Part shown: positions 27,225 to 34,818 of the stretch, in pieces
Position numbering within the stretch: the first letter of the stretch is position 1
How the letters are laid out: every line of letters begins with the position of its first letter
Origin: Dyadobacter luteus
GTDB lineage: Bacteria; Bacteroidota; Bacteroidia; Cytophagales; Spirosomataceae
Assembly: GCF_003383615.1 (NCBI RefSeq)
Contig: NZ_QNUL01000027.1
Location: 25,361-89,360 of the forward strand
Direction: 5' to 3'
DNA: 64,000 nucleotides
Made by a program: the position numbers and the translations under genes
Notes under the pieces: model-generated
What the model was told of the DNA's origin: nothing
Database searches by the model: none
The model's input: the letters and a program-made list of their open reading frames with translations, nothing else

Positions 27225-30200
27225 ATGAGGAAGATTATATTATTCTGCTTTACGATGACTGTGCTATTCAGCATGCATGTCTCGGGGCAAAATCTTGCGG
27301 TTACCGGCGTGGTGTCCGCAGAAGACGGGTCGATTTTACCCGGTGTGAGTATTACTGTGAAAGGTACTACCCGCGGTACTACCACAGATGAAAATGGAAA
27401 ATATTCCATAGATGTACCTGGGAATGTGTCATTGAGTTTCAGCTTCATTGGATTTCAAACCCAGGAAATCGCTGTTAGCGGTCAGTCGGTAATTAACATT
27501 ACACTTAAAAATGACATCAGCCAACTGAATGAAGTGGTGGTTACGGCTCAGGGTATTCAGCGTGAAAAGCGCTCACTGGGTTATGCCGTTTCTGAAATCA
27601 AAGGTGACGTTGTCAACAAGGTTCCTGAGCAAAACTTTGTCAATTCCTTGAATGGTAAAGTATCAGGTGTACAGGTGACTTCAGGTGGTGCTCCGGGCCA
27701 GGCAGCCAGGATTACGATCAGAGGTGGTGCCAAATCTATCTCTGGTGATAACCAGCCTCTGTTTGTTATTGATGGAATCCCTGTTAGTAATGACAACGAT
27801 GGAAGTGGAGCTGCTAACGAGGTAAGCGGTGCAGCAACGCCTAACAGAGTGGGAGATATCAACCCGAATGATATCGAATCAATCAGCGTACTGAAAGGTA
27901 GTGCAGCTTCTGTACTATATGGTAACAGAGGATCTAACGGGGTCGTTTTGATCACAACCAAATCCGGTAAAGGAACAAAGGGCAAACCTGTCATCACGGT
28001 TAATTCGAATATCGGTATTGATAATGCATTGAGACTGCCATCTTACCAGACCAAATTTGCACAAGGTAACAGAGGTGCTTATCTTGAAGGTACATCCTTA
28101 TCATGGGGGCCAGAAATTACTGGTCAGCAGGTAACGAGCGCAGCTGCAGGCGGAACTACCAACCTGACGGTTCACGATCCCCGTGCCGATTTCCTTAAAA
28201 CAGGTGTTACGATCAACAACAACGTAAGTATTTCTCAAACACTTGAAAAAACTACTTTTTACGTATCTGTTGGTCAGAACAAGCAAACTGCAATTGTCCC
28301 TAACCAGGGTTACAGCAAAGCAAACTTCAGAACGAACGTAACTACTAATCTTTCTGACAAGATTACAGCTGGGATTAATGTAGGTTACACAAAAAGTAAC
28401 GGTGATGTACCCTATTTGGGACAGGATGGAAACAACCCATTCTTCTCACTATTTCACGTTCCTGTAAGCTGGGATCTTAATGGCTATGGTTATCAGAATC
28501 CAACTACAGGCAGACAAATCAACTTCCGTGGAGGAGCGTTTGACAACCCACTTTGGACAGTAAACAAAACCTACTTCAATACTAAAAATGATCACTTCAT
28601 CGGAGGTTTGAACTTTGCTTATACGCCAACTTCCTGGTTGAACTTTACGTACAGACTGGGTATGGATCAGTACACTGATAACCGCCAGTCTTTCAGAGAT
28701 ATCTACACAGGAGGTAATCCAAATGGATATCTGAGCAATGACATCGTGAGCAGACAACAGATTACTTCAACTTTCGTTGCGAATCTGAGCCACAGCTTCA
28801 ACGATGATTTCTCAGGAACACTTTCAATCGGACACGATTACAACCAGAGAAAATATGACCGTAACGCGCAAACTGCTACCATGCTTGCATTGCCGGGAAT
28901 TGCTCACATGAACAATGCTACGGCTTTCGATCCTGATTACGAATATCATTCCAAAAGAAATCTGATCGGAACATTTGCTGATTTGCGTTTGGACTACCGC
29001 AATTACCTGTTCCTTGGCGTAACTGTAAGAAACGAGTGGTCTTCTACTTTGCCACAAGCTAACAGAAGCTTCCTGTATCCGGGTGTGAACGCTTCGTTTG
29101 TATTTACAGAAGCGTTTAACATTAATCCTGATGTTCTTAATTTCGGAAAGGTGAGATTGAGCTGGGCCAAAACTGCCAGAGATACGGATCCTTACAGATT
29201 ACAAAGTACATATATATTGGCAAGCGCGACTGACGGGTTCACAGACGGTGTAACTTTCCCATACATTGGTCTGCCAGGTTACATGGTTAACTCTACAGTG
29301 AACAATCCAAATCTGAAACCTGAGTTTACAAGAGAAGTTGAAGCAGGTGTTGAATTGAAATTCTTCAAGAACAGACTTGGTGTGGATTTCACCTATTTCA
29401 ATAACCGGAATACAGACGGTATCATTTCATTGGACGTAGCTCCAAGTACAGGAGCTTCTTCTCTGATCGTTAACTCTGGAAGAACTACGAACAAGGGTAT
29501 CGAAGTAGGATTGGATTTCCAGGCAATTAAAACAAAGGATTTTAACTGGAATGTTGGTGTAGTATACAGCCGCATTCGCACAGAAGTCAATGAACTTTAC
29601 GGAGATCTTGACAAATTATATCTGGGTGGATTTAGTGGTAACCCGGCTATCTACGCAGTTAAAGGTGAAAGGTATGGTAGTATAATAGGTGCAGGTTATA
29701 AAAGAACTAACATCAATGGCGTTCCTAATCCAAATGGCGCAATATCAACAGATGCGGATGGATATCCCCTTCTTGAAGACGGCTTGATTCTGGGACATAT
29801 AGAACCAAACTGGACTGGTGGAATCACAAATACATTTACCTATAAAGGTATCAGACTTTCAGCATTGTTTGACACCCGCCAAGGTGGCCATATATTCAGC
29901 GGAACATCACAACTGTTAGATAACTATGGGGTTTCAGACAGAACCCTGGACCGCGGAACTAACATCGTTTTTGACGGAGTTGACGAAGAAACCGGTGTTA
30001 AAAACGATGTTTCAGCCGTGAAGGACCAGGATTGGTATGGATACGTAAGCGGATCGAACGCGGAAGCTCACGTTTACAAAAACAACTGGGTTAAACTTCG
30101 TGAAGCTAATCTTTCTTACACATTCAATATCAAGAGAAGCATTCTGCAGTCAATCGACTTGGGTGTTTATGGTCGTAACCTGGCACTTTGGACCAAGGTT

Positions 30201-30314
30201 CCGGATATTGATCCTGAATCCAGCTCATTCGGTTCTGGTAACGGACAAGGAGCAAGCCGTATGGCCTATCCTTCTACACGTTCACTTGGTGTAAATGTTA
30301 AGTTGACTTTCTAA
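27225..30314 (+). CDS. SusC/RagA-like TonB-dependent transporter (pair 3)
   Basis: Outer-membrane transporter of 1029 residues. Signal peptide 1-21 (MRKIILFCFTMTVLFSMHVSG), regulatory-like domain (AVTGVVSAEDGSILPGVSITVKGT), linker LNEVVVTAQG, plug with NQPLFVIDGIPVSND and LKGSAASVLYGNRGSNGVVLITTKSG, barrel ending SLGVNVKLTF. The motif REKRSLGYAVSEI after the linker matches RDKKTLGYGVTQL in pair 1, so pairs 1 and 3 are closer to one another than to pair 2. Followed 11 bases later by its SusD partner. Confidence 0.95.
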   Translation: MRKIILFCFTMTVLFSMHVSGQNLAVTGVVSAEDGSILPGVSITVKGTTRGTTTDENGKYSIDVPGNVSLSFSFIGFQTQEIAVSGQSVINITLKNDISQLNEVVVTAQGIQREKRSLGYAVSEIKGDVVNKVPEQNFVNSLNGKVSGVQVTSGGAPGQAARITIRGGAKSISGDNQPLFVIDGIPVSNDNDGSGAANEVSGAATPNRVGDINPNDIESISVLKGSAASVLYGNRGSNGVVLITTKSGKGTKGKPVITVNSNIGIDNALRLPSYQTKFAQGNRGAYLEGTSLSWGPEITGQQVTSAAAGGTTNLTVHDPRADFLKTGVTINNNVSISQTLEKTTFYVSVGQNKQTAIVPNQGYSKANFRTNVTTNLSDKITAGINVGYTKSNGDVPYLGQDGNNPFFSLFHVPVSWDLNGYGYQNPTTGRQINFRGGAFDNPLWTVNKTYFNTKNDHFIGGLNFAYTPTSWLNFTYRLGMDQYTDNRQSFRDIYTGGNPNGYLSNDIVSRQQITSTFVANLSHSFNDDFSGTLSIGHDYNQRKYDRNAQTATMLALPGIAHMNNATAFDPDYEYHSKRNLIGTFADLRLDYRNYLFLGVTVRNEWSSTLPQANRSFLYPGVNASFVFTEAFNINPDVLNFGKVRLSWAKTARDTDPYRLQSTYILASATDGFTDGVTFPYIGLPGYMVNSTVNNPNLKPEFTREVEAGVELKFFKNRLGVDFTYFNNRNTDGIISLDVAPSTGASSLIVNSGRTTNKGIEVGLDFQAIKTKDFNWNVGVVYSRIRTEVNELYGDLDKLYLGGFSGNPAIYAVKGERYGSIIGAGYKRTNINGVPNPNGAISTDADGYPLLEDGLILGHIEPNWTGGITNTFTYKGIRLSALFDTRQGGHIFSGTSQLLDNYGVSDRTLDRGTNIVFDGVDEETGVKNDVSAVKDQDWYGYVSGSNAEAHVYKNNWVKLREANLSYTFNIKRSILQSIDLGVYGRNLALWTKVPDIDPESSSFGSGNGQGASRMAYPSTRSLGVNVKLTF

Positions 30315-30325
30315 AAGAAACAGAT

Positions 30326-31765
30326 ATGAAATTTTTCAATAAAAAATATATCTATCCTGCCGTGATGGCTTCGTTCCTGATGGTAACCGGAACCGCCTGT
30401 GAGGATAGTCTGAACATCAATACAGACCCAAACTCATTTACTGATGTTCCGTTACGTACTATTTTGCCAGCCGCTCAGGTAAATCTTGCTTACGCCCTTG
30501 GGGGTGATGCCAGCCGATATACCGGTTCCATCGTTCAATATTATGGCGGTCACCGCGGTCAGCCTCTGGAATACAGCCAATTTACATTCAACCCATCTAC
30601 AACGGATACGTTTTGGGATAGAATGTATACTTCTGTTCTCACTCAAATGAAGGCCGTAATGGCTAAAGCTGATGAAAATGATGATAAGATATATACCGGT
30701 ATTGCTCAGATCACTACCGCTCAGACAATTTCTATCTTAACTGATATTTTCGGAGATATTCCCTACAGTGAAGCACTTCTCAGCACTGAGAATATTACTC
30801 CTTCTTATGATAAGCAGGAAGCGATTTATACAGCTTTGATTGATTTGCTGAATCAGGGTATAGCGAATGTAAAATCAGGGCAGGGAACCAAACCAGGTAC
30901 TGATGATCTGGTGTATGGAGGCGATGTTGCCAAATGGGAAAAGTTTGCAAACTCTCTTAAACTGAGACTTTACAATCACCTGAGCAAAGTACAGCCCAAT
31001 GCGGCTGCGGAATTTCTTGCAACCAATCCTGCTCTGATTACTGCCAATGCAGACAATGCGAAAGTCACTTTTGGTGCAAATGCTTCTAATGCCAACCCTA
31101 TTTACCAATTCGACGTATTGTCGGGTAGAAAAGATATGGCGGTATCAAGCACAATCGTGAATAAACTAAAAGCGCTGTCCGATCCGAGAATTCCTGTGTA
31201 TTTCCATGGAATTGCGAATGGAGCGAACGCAGGACAGTATGTTGGTAACGGTCCTGGTGTGAACGATGACGATTCAGGCGAGACTAAGTTTTCAAGAGTG
31301 GGAAGTTTTTATGCATCAAGCACTTCTCCGGTTGTTTTCCTGAGTGCTGCAGAGGTACAGTTTATCATTGCTGAGGTACAGTTCCGCAAAGGAGACCAGG
31401 CTGCTGCTACAACTGCTTACAATGCTGCTGTAAAAAATGACTTTGCTGCCTTGGGACTTTCCGCTGCATCTGATGCGTACCTGGCAACGACTGCTGTCAA
31501 ATATGACAATACTTTAAACAGGATTCTGGAGCAGAAATGGATTACCATGTATCAGGCTCCTTATGAAGCATGGGTTGACTGGCGTCGTACCGGCTTCCCT
31601 CAGCTTGCTATACCGGTAACAAACTTTAATGGTGGTGTTACGCCAAGAAGATTACCATATCCGCAATTGGAATTGAACCTGAACCGTCAGTCCATTGAGG
31701 CAGGCCCTGGTTTCCTTACTTCTGTTGAAGCGATGAAATCAAGAGTATGGTGGGATAAAGAATAA
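30326..31765 (+). CDS. SusD/RagB-like outer-membrane lipoprotein (pair 3)
   Basis: Nutrient-binding surface lipoprotein of 479 residues, partner of the SusC directly upstream. Signal with lipobox TGTAC (Cys25), then EDSLNINTDPNSFTDVPLRTILPAAQVNLAYALGG, resembling the pair 1 SusD (INTDPDN..LLTAAQVNL). Further shared features: LTDIFGDIPYSEAL, KWEKFANSLKLRLYNHLSKV, and EQKWITMYQAPYEAWVDWRRTGFPQL. SusD-like group 2. Ligand unknown. Followed by a strong terminator. Confidence 0.92.
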   Translation: MKFFNKKYIYPAVMASFLMVTGTACEDSLNINTDPNSFTDVPLRTILPAAQVNLAYALGGDASRYTGSIVQYYGGHRGQPLEYSQFTFNPSTTDTFWDRMYTSVLTQMKAVMAKADENDDKIYTGIAQITTAQTISILTDIFGDIPYSEALLSTENITPSYDKQEAIYTALIDLLNQGIANVKSGQGTKPGTDDLVYGGDVAKWEKFANSLKLRLYNHLSKVQPNAAAEFLATNPALITANADNAKVTFGANASNANPIYQFDVLSGRKDMAVSSTIVNKLKALSDPRIPVYFHGIANGANAGQYVGNGPGVNDDDSGETKFSRVGSFYASSTSPVVFLSAAEVQFIIAEVQFRKGDQAAATTAYNAAVKNDFAALGLSAASDAYLATTAVKYDNTLNRILEQKWITMYQAPYEAWVDWRRTGFPQLAIPVTNFNGGVTPRRLPYPQLELNLNRQSIEAGPGFLTSVEAMKSRVWWDKE

Positions 31766-31788
31766 TCCCTGTTGGAAAAGAATATGAG

Positions 31789-31820
31789 AAAAACCGCTAC
31801 AAATCATTGTGGCGGTTTTT
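31789..31820 (+). terminator. Terminator of susCD pair 3
   Basis: AAAAACCGCTACA and TGTGGCGGTTTTT form a long stem with one G-U type mismatch and a T-run, 24 bases after the susD stop. Confidence 0.9.
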
Positions 31821-31873
31821 CTCGTTTAAAGTATATAATTATTCCTGTATAAGCTGCCATTTCAATTTTTCAT

Positions 31874-31881
31874 TAACTTTG
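31874..31881 (+). promoter_or_regulatory. -7 box of the AlaA-like aminotransferase gene
   Basis: TAACTTTG matches TAnnTTTG, 27 bases before the ATG at 31908. No clear -33 TTG at 19-21 bases. Confidence 0.45.
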
Positions 31882-31907
31882 AAAATCAATAGCATTACAA
31901 TCAGCTC

Positions 31908-33152
31908 ATGGAATTTTTAAAAAGCCAACGCCTCAACAATCTTAAGTATGAGATCAGAGGTGCTACGTATCAGAAAGCACTGGAACTCGAAAGCCAGGGT
32001 TTTAAAATCCACAATCTGAATATTGGTAATCCGGCACCTTTCGGGTTCGATTCTCCGGATGAAATCGTACATGATATCATCATGAACTTACGAAATGCTC
32101 AGGGTTATTCAGATTCAAGAGGTCTGTTTGCCGCGCGCAAAGCCGTAATGCACTACACCCAAACCATCGGTATTCAGGATGTAGAAATCAATGATATTTT
32201 TATAGGGAACGGCGTAAGTGAGCTCATTTTGCTCTCAATGCAGGCACTGCTCAATCCCGGAGACGAAGTACTCGTCCCAAGTCCTGACTATCCGCTTTGG
32301 ACGGCTTCTATTGCCCTGAGTGGCGGAACACCGGTACATTATATATGTGACGAGCAGGCCGACTGGAATCCGGATCTGGAGGATATGGAGAAAAAAATCA
32401 CTTCCCGTACTAAAGGTATTGTACTCATCAACCCGAACAATCCAACTGGTGCAGTATATGAAAAAGACGTCTTGTTGCGTATAGCCAAAATGGCTGAAGA
32501 ACACGGCCTGATCATTTTCTCAGATGAGATTTATGACAAAATCCTGTACGACGGAGCTGTACACTATCCGATGGGTTCTCTCGTGACGGATACATTATGC
32601 GTCTCTTATGGAGGTCTGTCCAAAAACTACCGTTCTGCCGGTTTCCGTGGAGGGTGGATGATATTGAGCGGAGCCAAACAAAAAGCCAGGTCCTATATGG
32701 AAGGACTTTTGTTGCTGGCGAGCCTTCGTCTATGTGCGAACGTTCCTACGCAATATGCCATCCAGACTGCCCTGGGAGGGTACCAAAGTATCAATGAACT
32801 GATTACTCCGAATGGAAGACTTTATAAACAGATCAATCTGGTGTATGACCGGCTGGTTTCTATACCGGGCATCACTTGCGTAAAACCCAAAGGATCTCTG
32901 TACGTTTTTCCTAAAATTGATCTCAAAAAGTTCGGCCTCAAAAATGACGAGCAGTTTGTTTATGATTTACTGAGCGAACAAAAAGTACTTGTCGTGGCAG
33001 GAACAGGCTTCAATTATAAAAGCGATGACCATTTCCGAATCGTTATTTTGCCAACACTTGATGAACTGAACCAGGCGATGGATAAACTGGAATTTTTCCT
33101 TGAAAACCGTCGTGTACTCTCGTCAAGAACCGTGGAAGATGTTATCGCCTGA
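31908..33152 (+). CDS. AlaA-like class I/II pyridoxal-phosphate aminotransferase
   Basis: Cytoplasmic PLP aminotransferase of 414 residues. Closest in my judgement to AlaA, the glutamate-pyruvate aminotransferase. Seen: LNIGNPAPFGFDSPDEI (38-53), GYSDSRGLFAARKAV (66-80), cofactor segment INPNNPTGAVY (174-184), SDEIYD (205-210), and the Schiff-base Lys239 in SYGGLSKNYRSAGFRGGW. C-terminal DHFRIVILP supplies the carboxylate-binding Arg. Has its own terminator-isolated promoter. Alanine or a related amino acid is the likely product; exact specificity is inferred. Confidence 0.85.
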   Translation: MEFLKSQRLNNLKYEIRGATYQKALELESQGFKIHNLNIGNPAPFGFDSPDEIVHDIIMNLRNAQGYSDSRGLFAARKAVMHYTQTIGIQDVEINDIFIGNGVSELILLSMQALLNPGDEVLVPSPDYPLWTASIALSGGTPVHYICDEQADWNPDLEDMEKKITSRTKGIVLINPNNPTGAVYEKDVLLRIAKMAEEHGLIIFSDEIYDKILYDGAVHYPMGSLVTDTLCVSYGGLSKNYRSAGFRGGWMILSGAKQKARSYMEGLLLLASLRLCANVPTQYAIQTALGGYQSINELITPNGRLYKQINLVYDRLVSIPGITCVKPKGSLYVFPKIDLKKFGLKNDEQFVYDLLSEQKVLVVAGTGFNYKSDDHFRIVILPTLDELNQAMDKLEFFLENRRVLSSRTVEDVIA

Positions 33153-33190
33153 TTTTCAGTTTAACTCGAACCTAATTTTATTGATCATCA

Positions 33191-33979
33191 ATGATACTGC
33201 AAGACCCATCACTACAGGAAGCCAAAAGACAACGACTTTTTCTGGTTTTATGCGGTATCTTTCTTACAAATGCACTGATAGCTGAAATTATCGGTGGTAA
33301 AATTTTCTCGGTGGAGGCGCTTCTGGGCATTCCGCCAGCCCAGTTGCTGATCGGTGGTCAGCGACTGGACTTTAACATGACAGCCGGTGTAGTGAACTGG
33401 CCTGTCGTTTTTATTACTTCAGATATTATCAATGAGTATTTTGGTAAAAAAGGTGTAAAACGCATCTCTTATCTTACTGCCGGTTTCATTGTATATACTT
33501 TTATTACAGTATTGGTAGCTACCAAACTTCCTCCCGCACAATTCTGGCTGGATCTGAATGGTAAAGACAATGCCGGAAATGTATTCAATATCAACGATGC
33601 TTTCACCCGGATTTTCAATCAGGGGTTGGGTATTATGGTAGGATCTATCGTGGCTTTTTTACTCGGACAATTACTGGATATTTCCGTTTTCTCATGGCTT
33701 CGTAAAAAAACAGGAGGTAAGTATATCTGGCTTCGGGCAACAGGTTCTACCATGTTTTCTCAATTGATTGACAGTTTCCTTGTAATCGGTATCGCCTTTT
33801 ACGTATTCGGAAACTGGGATCTGAAACAGGTGTTTTCAGTAGGAAGTATTAATTATCTGTACAAAGGGATGATCGCCATTTGCCTTACGCCACTCCTTTA
33901 CATAGCACATTATTTTATAGACGGATACCTGGGCAGGGAATACGCAGAAGCACTCACGCACAAAGCTTCGGAAGAGTAA
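33191..33979 (+). CDS. Queuosine precursor transporter (YhhQ/VUT family)
   Basis: Integral inner-membrane protein of 262 residues with about six hydrophobic segments. The family takes up queuosine precursors (preQ0/preQ1). Seen: FLVLCGIFLTNALIAEIIGGKIF near the start, NWPVVFITSDIINEYFGKKGVKRISYL (the conserved TSDIINEYFGKK is diagnostic), and SQLIDSFLVIGIAFYVFGNW. No queuosine biosynthesis gene is adjacent. Followed by a word-repeat hairpin that probably terminates transcription. Confidence 0.88.
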   Translation: MILQDPSLQEAKRQRLFLVLCGIFLTNALIAEIIGGKIFSVEALLGIPPAQLLIGGQRLDFNMTAGVVNWPVVFITSDIINEYFGKKGVKRISYLTAGFIVYTFITVLVATKLPPAQFWLDLNGKDNAGNVFNINDAFTRIFNQGLGIMVGSIVAFLLGQLLDISVFSWLRKKTGGKYIWLRATGSTMFSQLIDSFLVIGIAFYVFGNWDLKQVFSVGSINYLYKGMIAICLTPLLYIAHYFIDGYLGREYAEALTHKASEE

Positions 33980-34047
33980 GGGGCAAATGGAAAAGGGCAT
34001 GGGAAAAGGAACATGCCCAAAACCCACTACCCTATGCCCATTGCCCC
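33980..34047. repeat. GGGCAATGG word-repeat hairpin
   Basis: GGGGCAAATGG (33980-33990) and CCATTGCCCC (34038-34047) are outer arms; GGGCATG (33995-34001) and CATGCCC (34012-34018) form a perfect inner hairpin. Further CCCTATGCCC copies follow to 34065. It separates two convergent genes and probably ends transcription from both sides. Confidence 0.7.
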
Positions 34048-34059
34048 AAGCCCGGAACC

Positions 34060-34818
34060 CTATGCTCCTAAACTCCGTCTCAAATTATCCAGAATTACCG
34101 CAGTTGCGATACCTACATTGAGCGATTCGGCTTCACCGAAACGGGGGATGGTTACTTTTTCTCTTACATAAGTTTCAACATCCTCTCCTACTCCATTGGC
34201 TTCATTACCCATGATGATGTATCCACCCTTTGGAGAAAACTGAAAATCATACAAGGAATGCCCACCGAGAAAAGCACCTATTACTGTTTTATTTCCGGCA
34301 TGTTTTCCCAAATATTCAGCCAGATCCGTGTAATACAGTTTCACTCTGGTAAAAGATCCTTTACTTGCAGCAATCACTTTGGGATTATACAGATCCGTAG
34401 TAGAATTGGAGCAAACGATTTTATTGATCCCATACCAATCTGCAATTCTGATAATCGTGCCCAGATTACCCGGATCATTGATATCATCCAATACAATCAC
34501 ATATTCTGATTCACTGGCATCCAGAAAAATATTTTCTTTAATCTTCGCAACAGCCAGGCATGAATCATTCGTTTGAAATGAACCCAACCCTTCAAGTTCA
34601 GTTAATGTGACGGTTTCGATCACAGTTTTATGCTGACTTAAAATACTTGAGTATTTTTGCTGAAATTCCTGTGTAGCCAATACAAACTCAACGTCGAAAT
34701 CAGAACGGATCAATTCCAGTACACTTTTGGCACCTTCAATAATAAACGACTGATTAAGCTGACGATACTTTTTGATTTTCAGCGAGTTAATGTACTTAAT
34801 ACGATTTTTGGAAAGCAT
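34060..34818 (-). CDS. TrmH/SpoU family RNA methyltransferase
   Basis: A second SPOUT 2'-O-methyltransferase of 252 residues, distinct from RlmB. Seen: an N-terminal substrate-binding part (KKYRQLNQSFIIEGAKSVLEL), then the three SPOUT motifs: IVLDDINDPGNLGTIIRIADWYG, IMGNEANGVGEDV, IPRFGEAESLNVGIATAVILDNLRR. The target (rRNA or tRNA) cannot be told. Its ATG (34816-34818) shares its outermost base with the TTG start of the divergent tamL gene. Confidence 0.9.
   Translation of the reverse strand: MLSKNRIKYINSLKIKKYRQLNQSFIIEGAKSVLELIRSDFDVEFVLATQEFQQKYSSILSQHKTVIETVTLTELEGLGSFQTNDSCLAVAKIKENIFLDASESEYVIVLDDINDPGNLGTIIRIADWYGINKIVCSNSTTDLYNPKVIAASKGSFTRVKLYYTDLAEYLGKHAGNKTVIGAFLGGHSLYDFQFSPKGGYIIMGNEANGVGEDVETYVREKVTIPRFGEAESLNVGIATAVILDNLRRSLGA

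Noticed and set aside
16010..31765. Invertible or phase-variable susCD locus
   Set aside because: No recombinase gene and no inverted repeats between homologous susC starts were seen; leaders are related, but pairs 1 and 2 point the same way.
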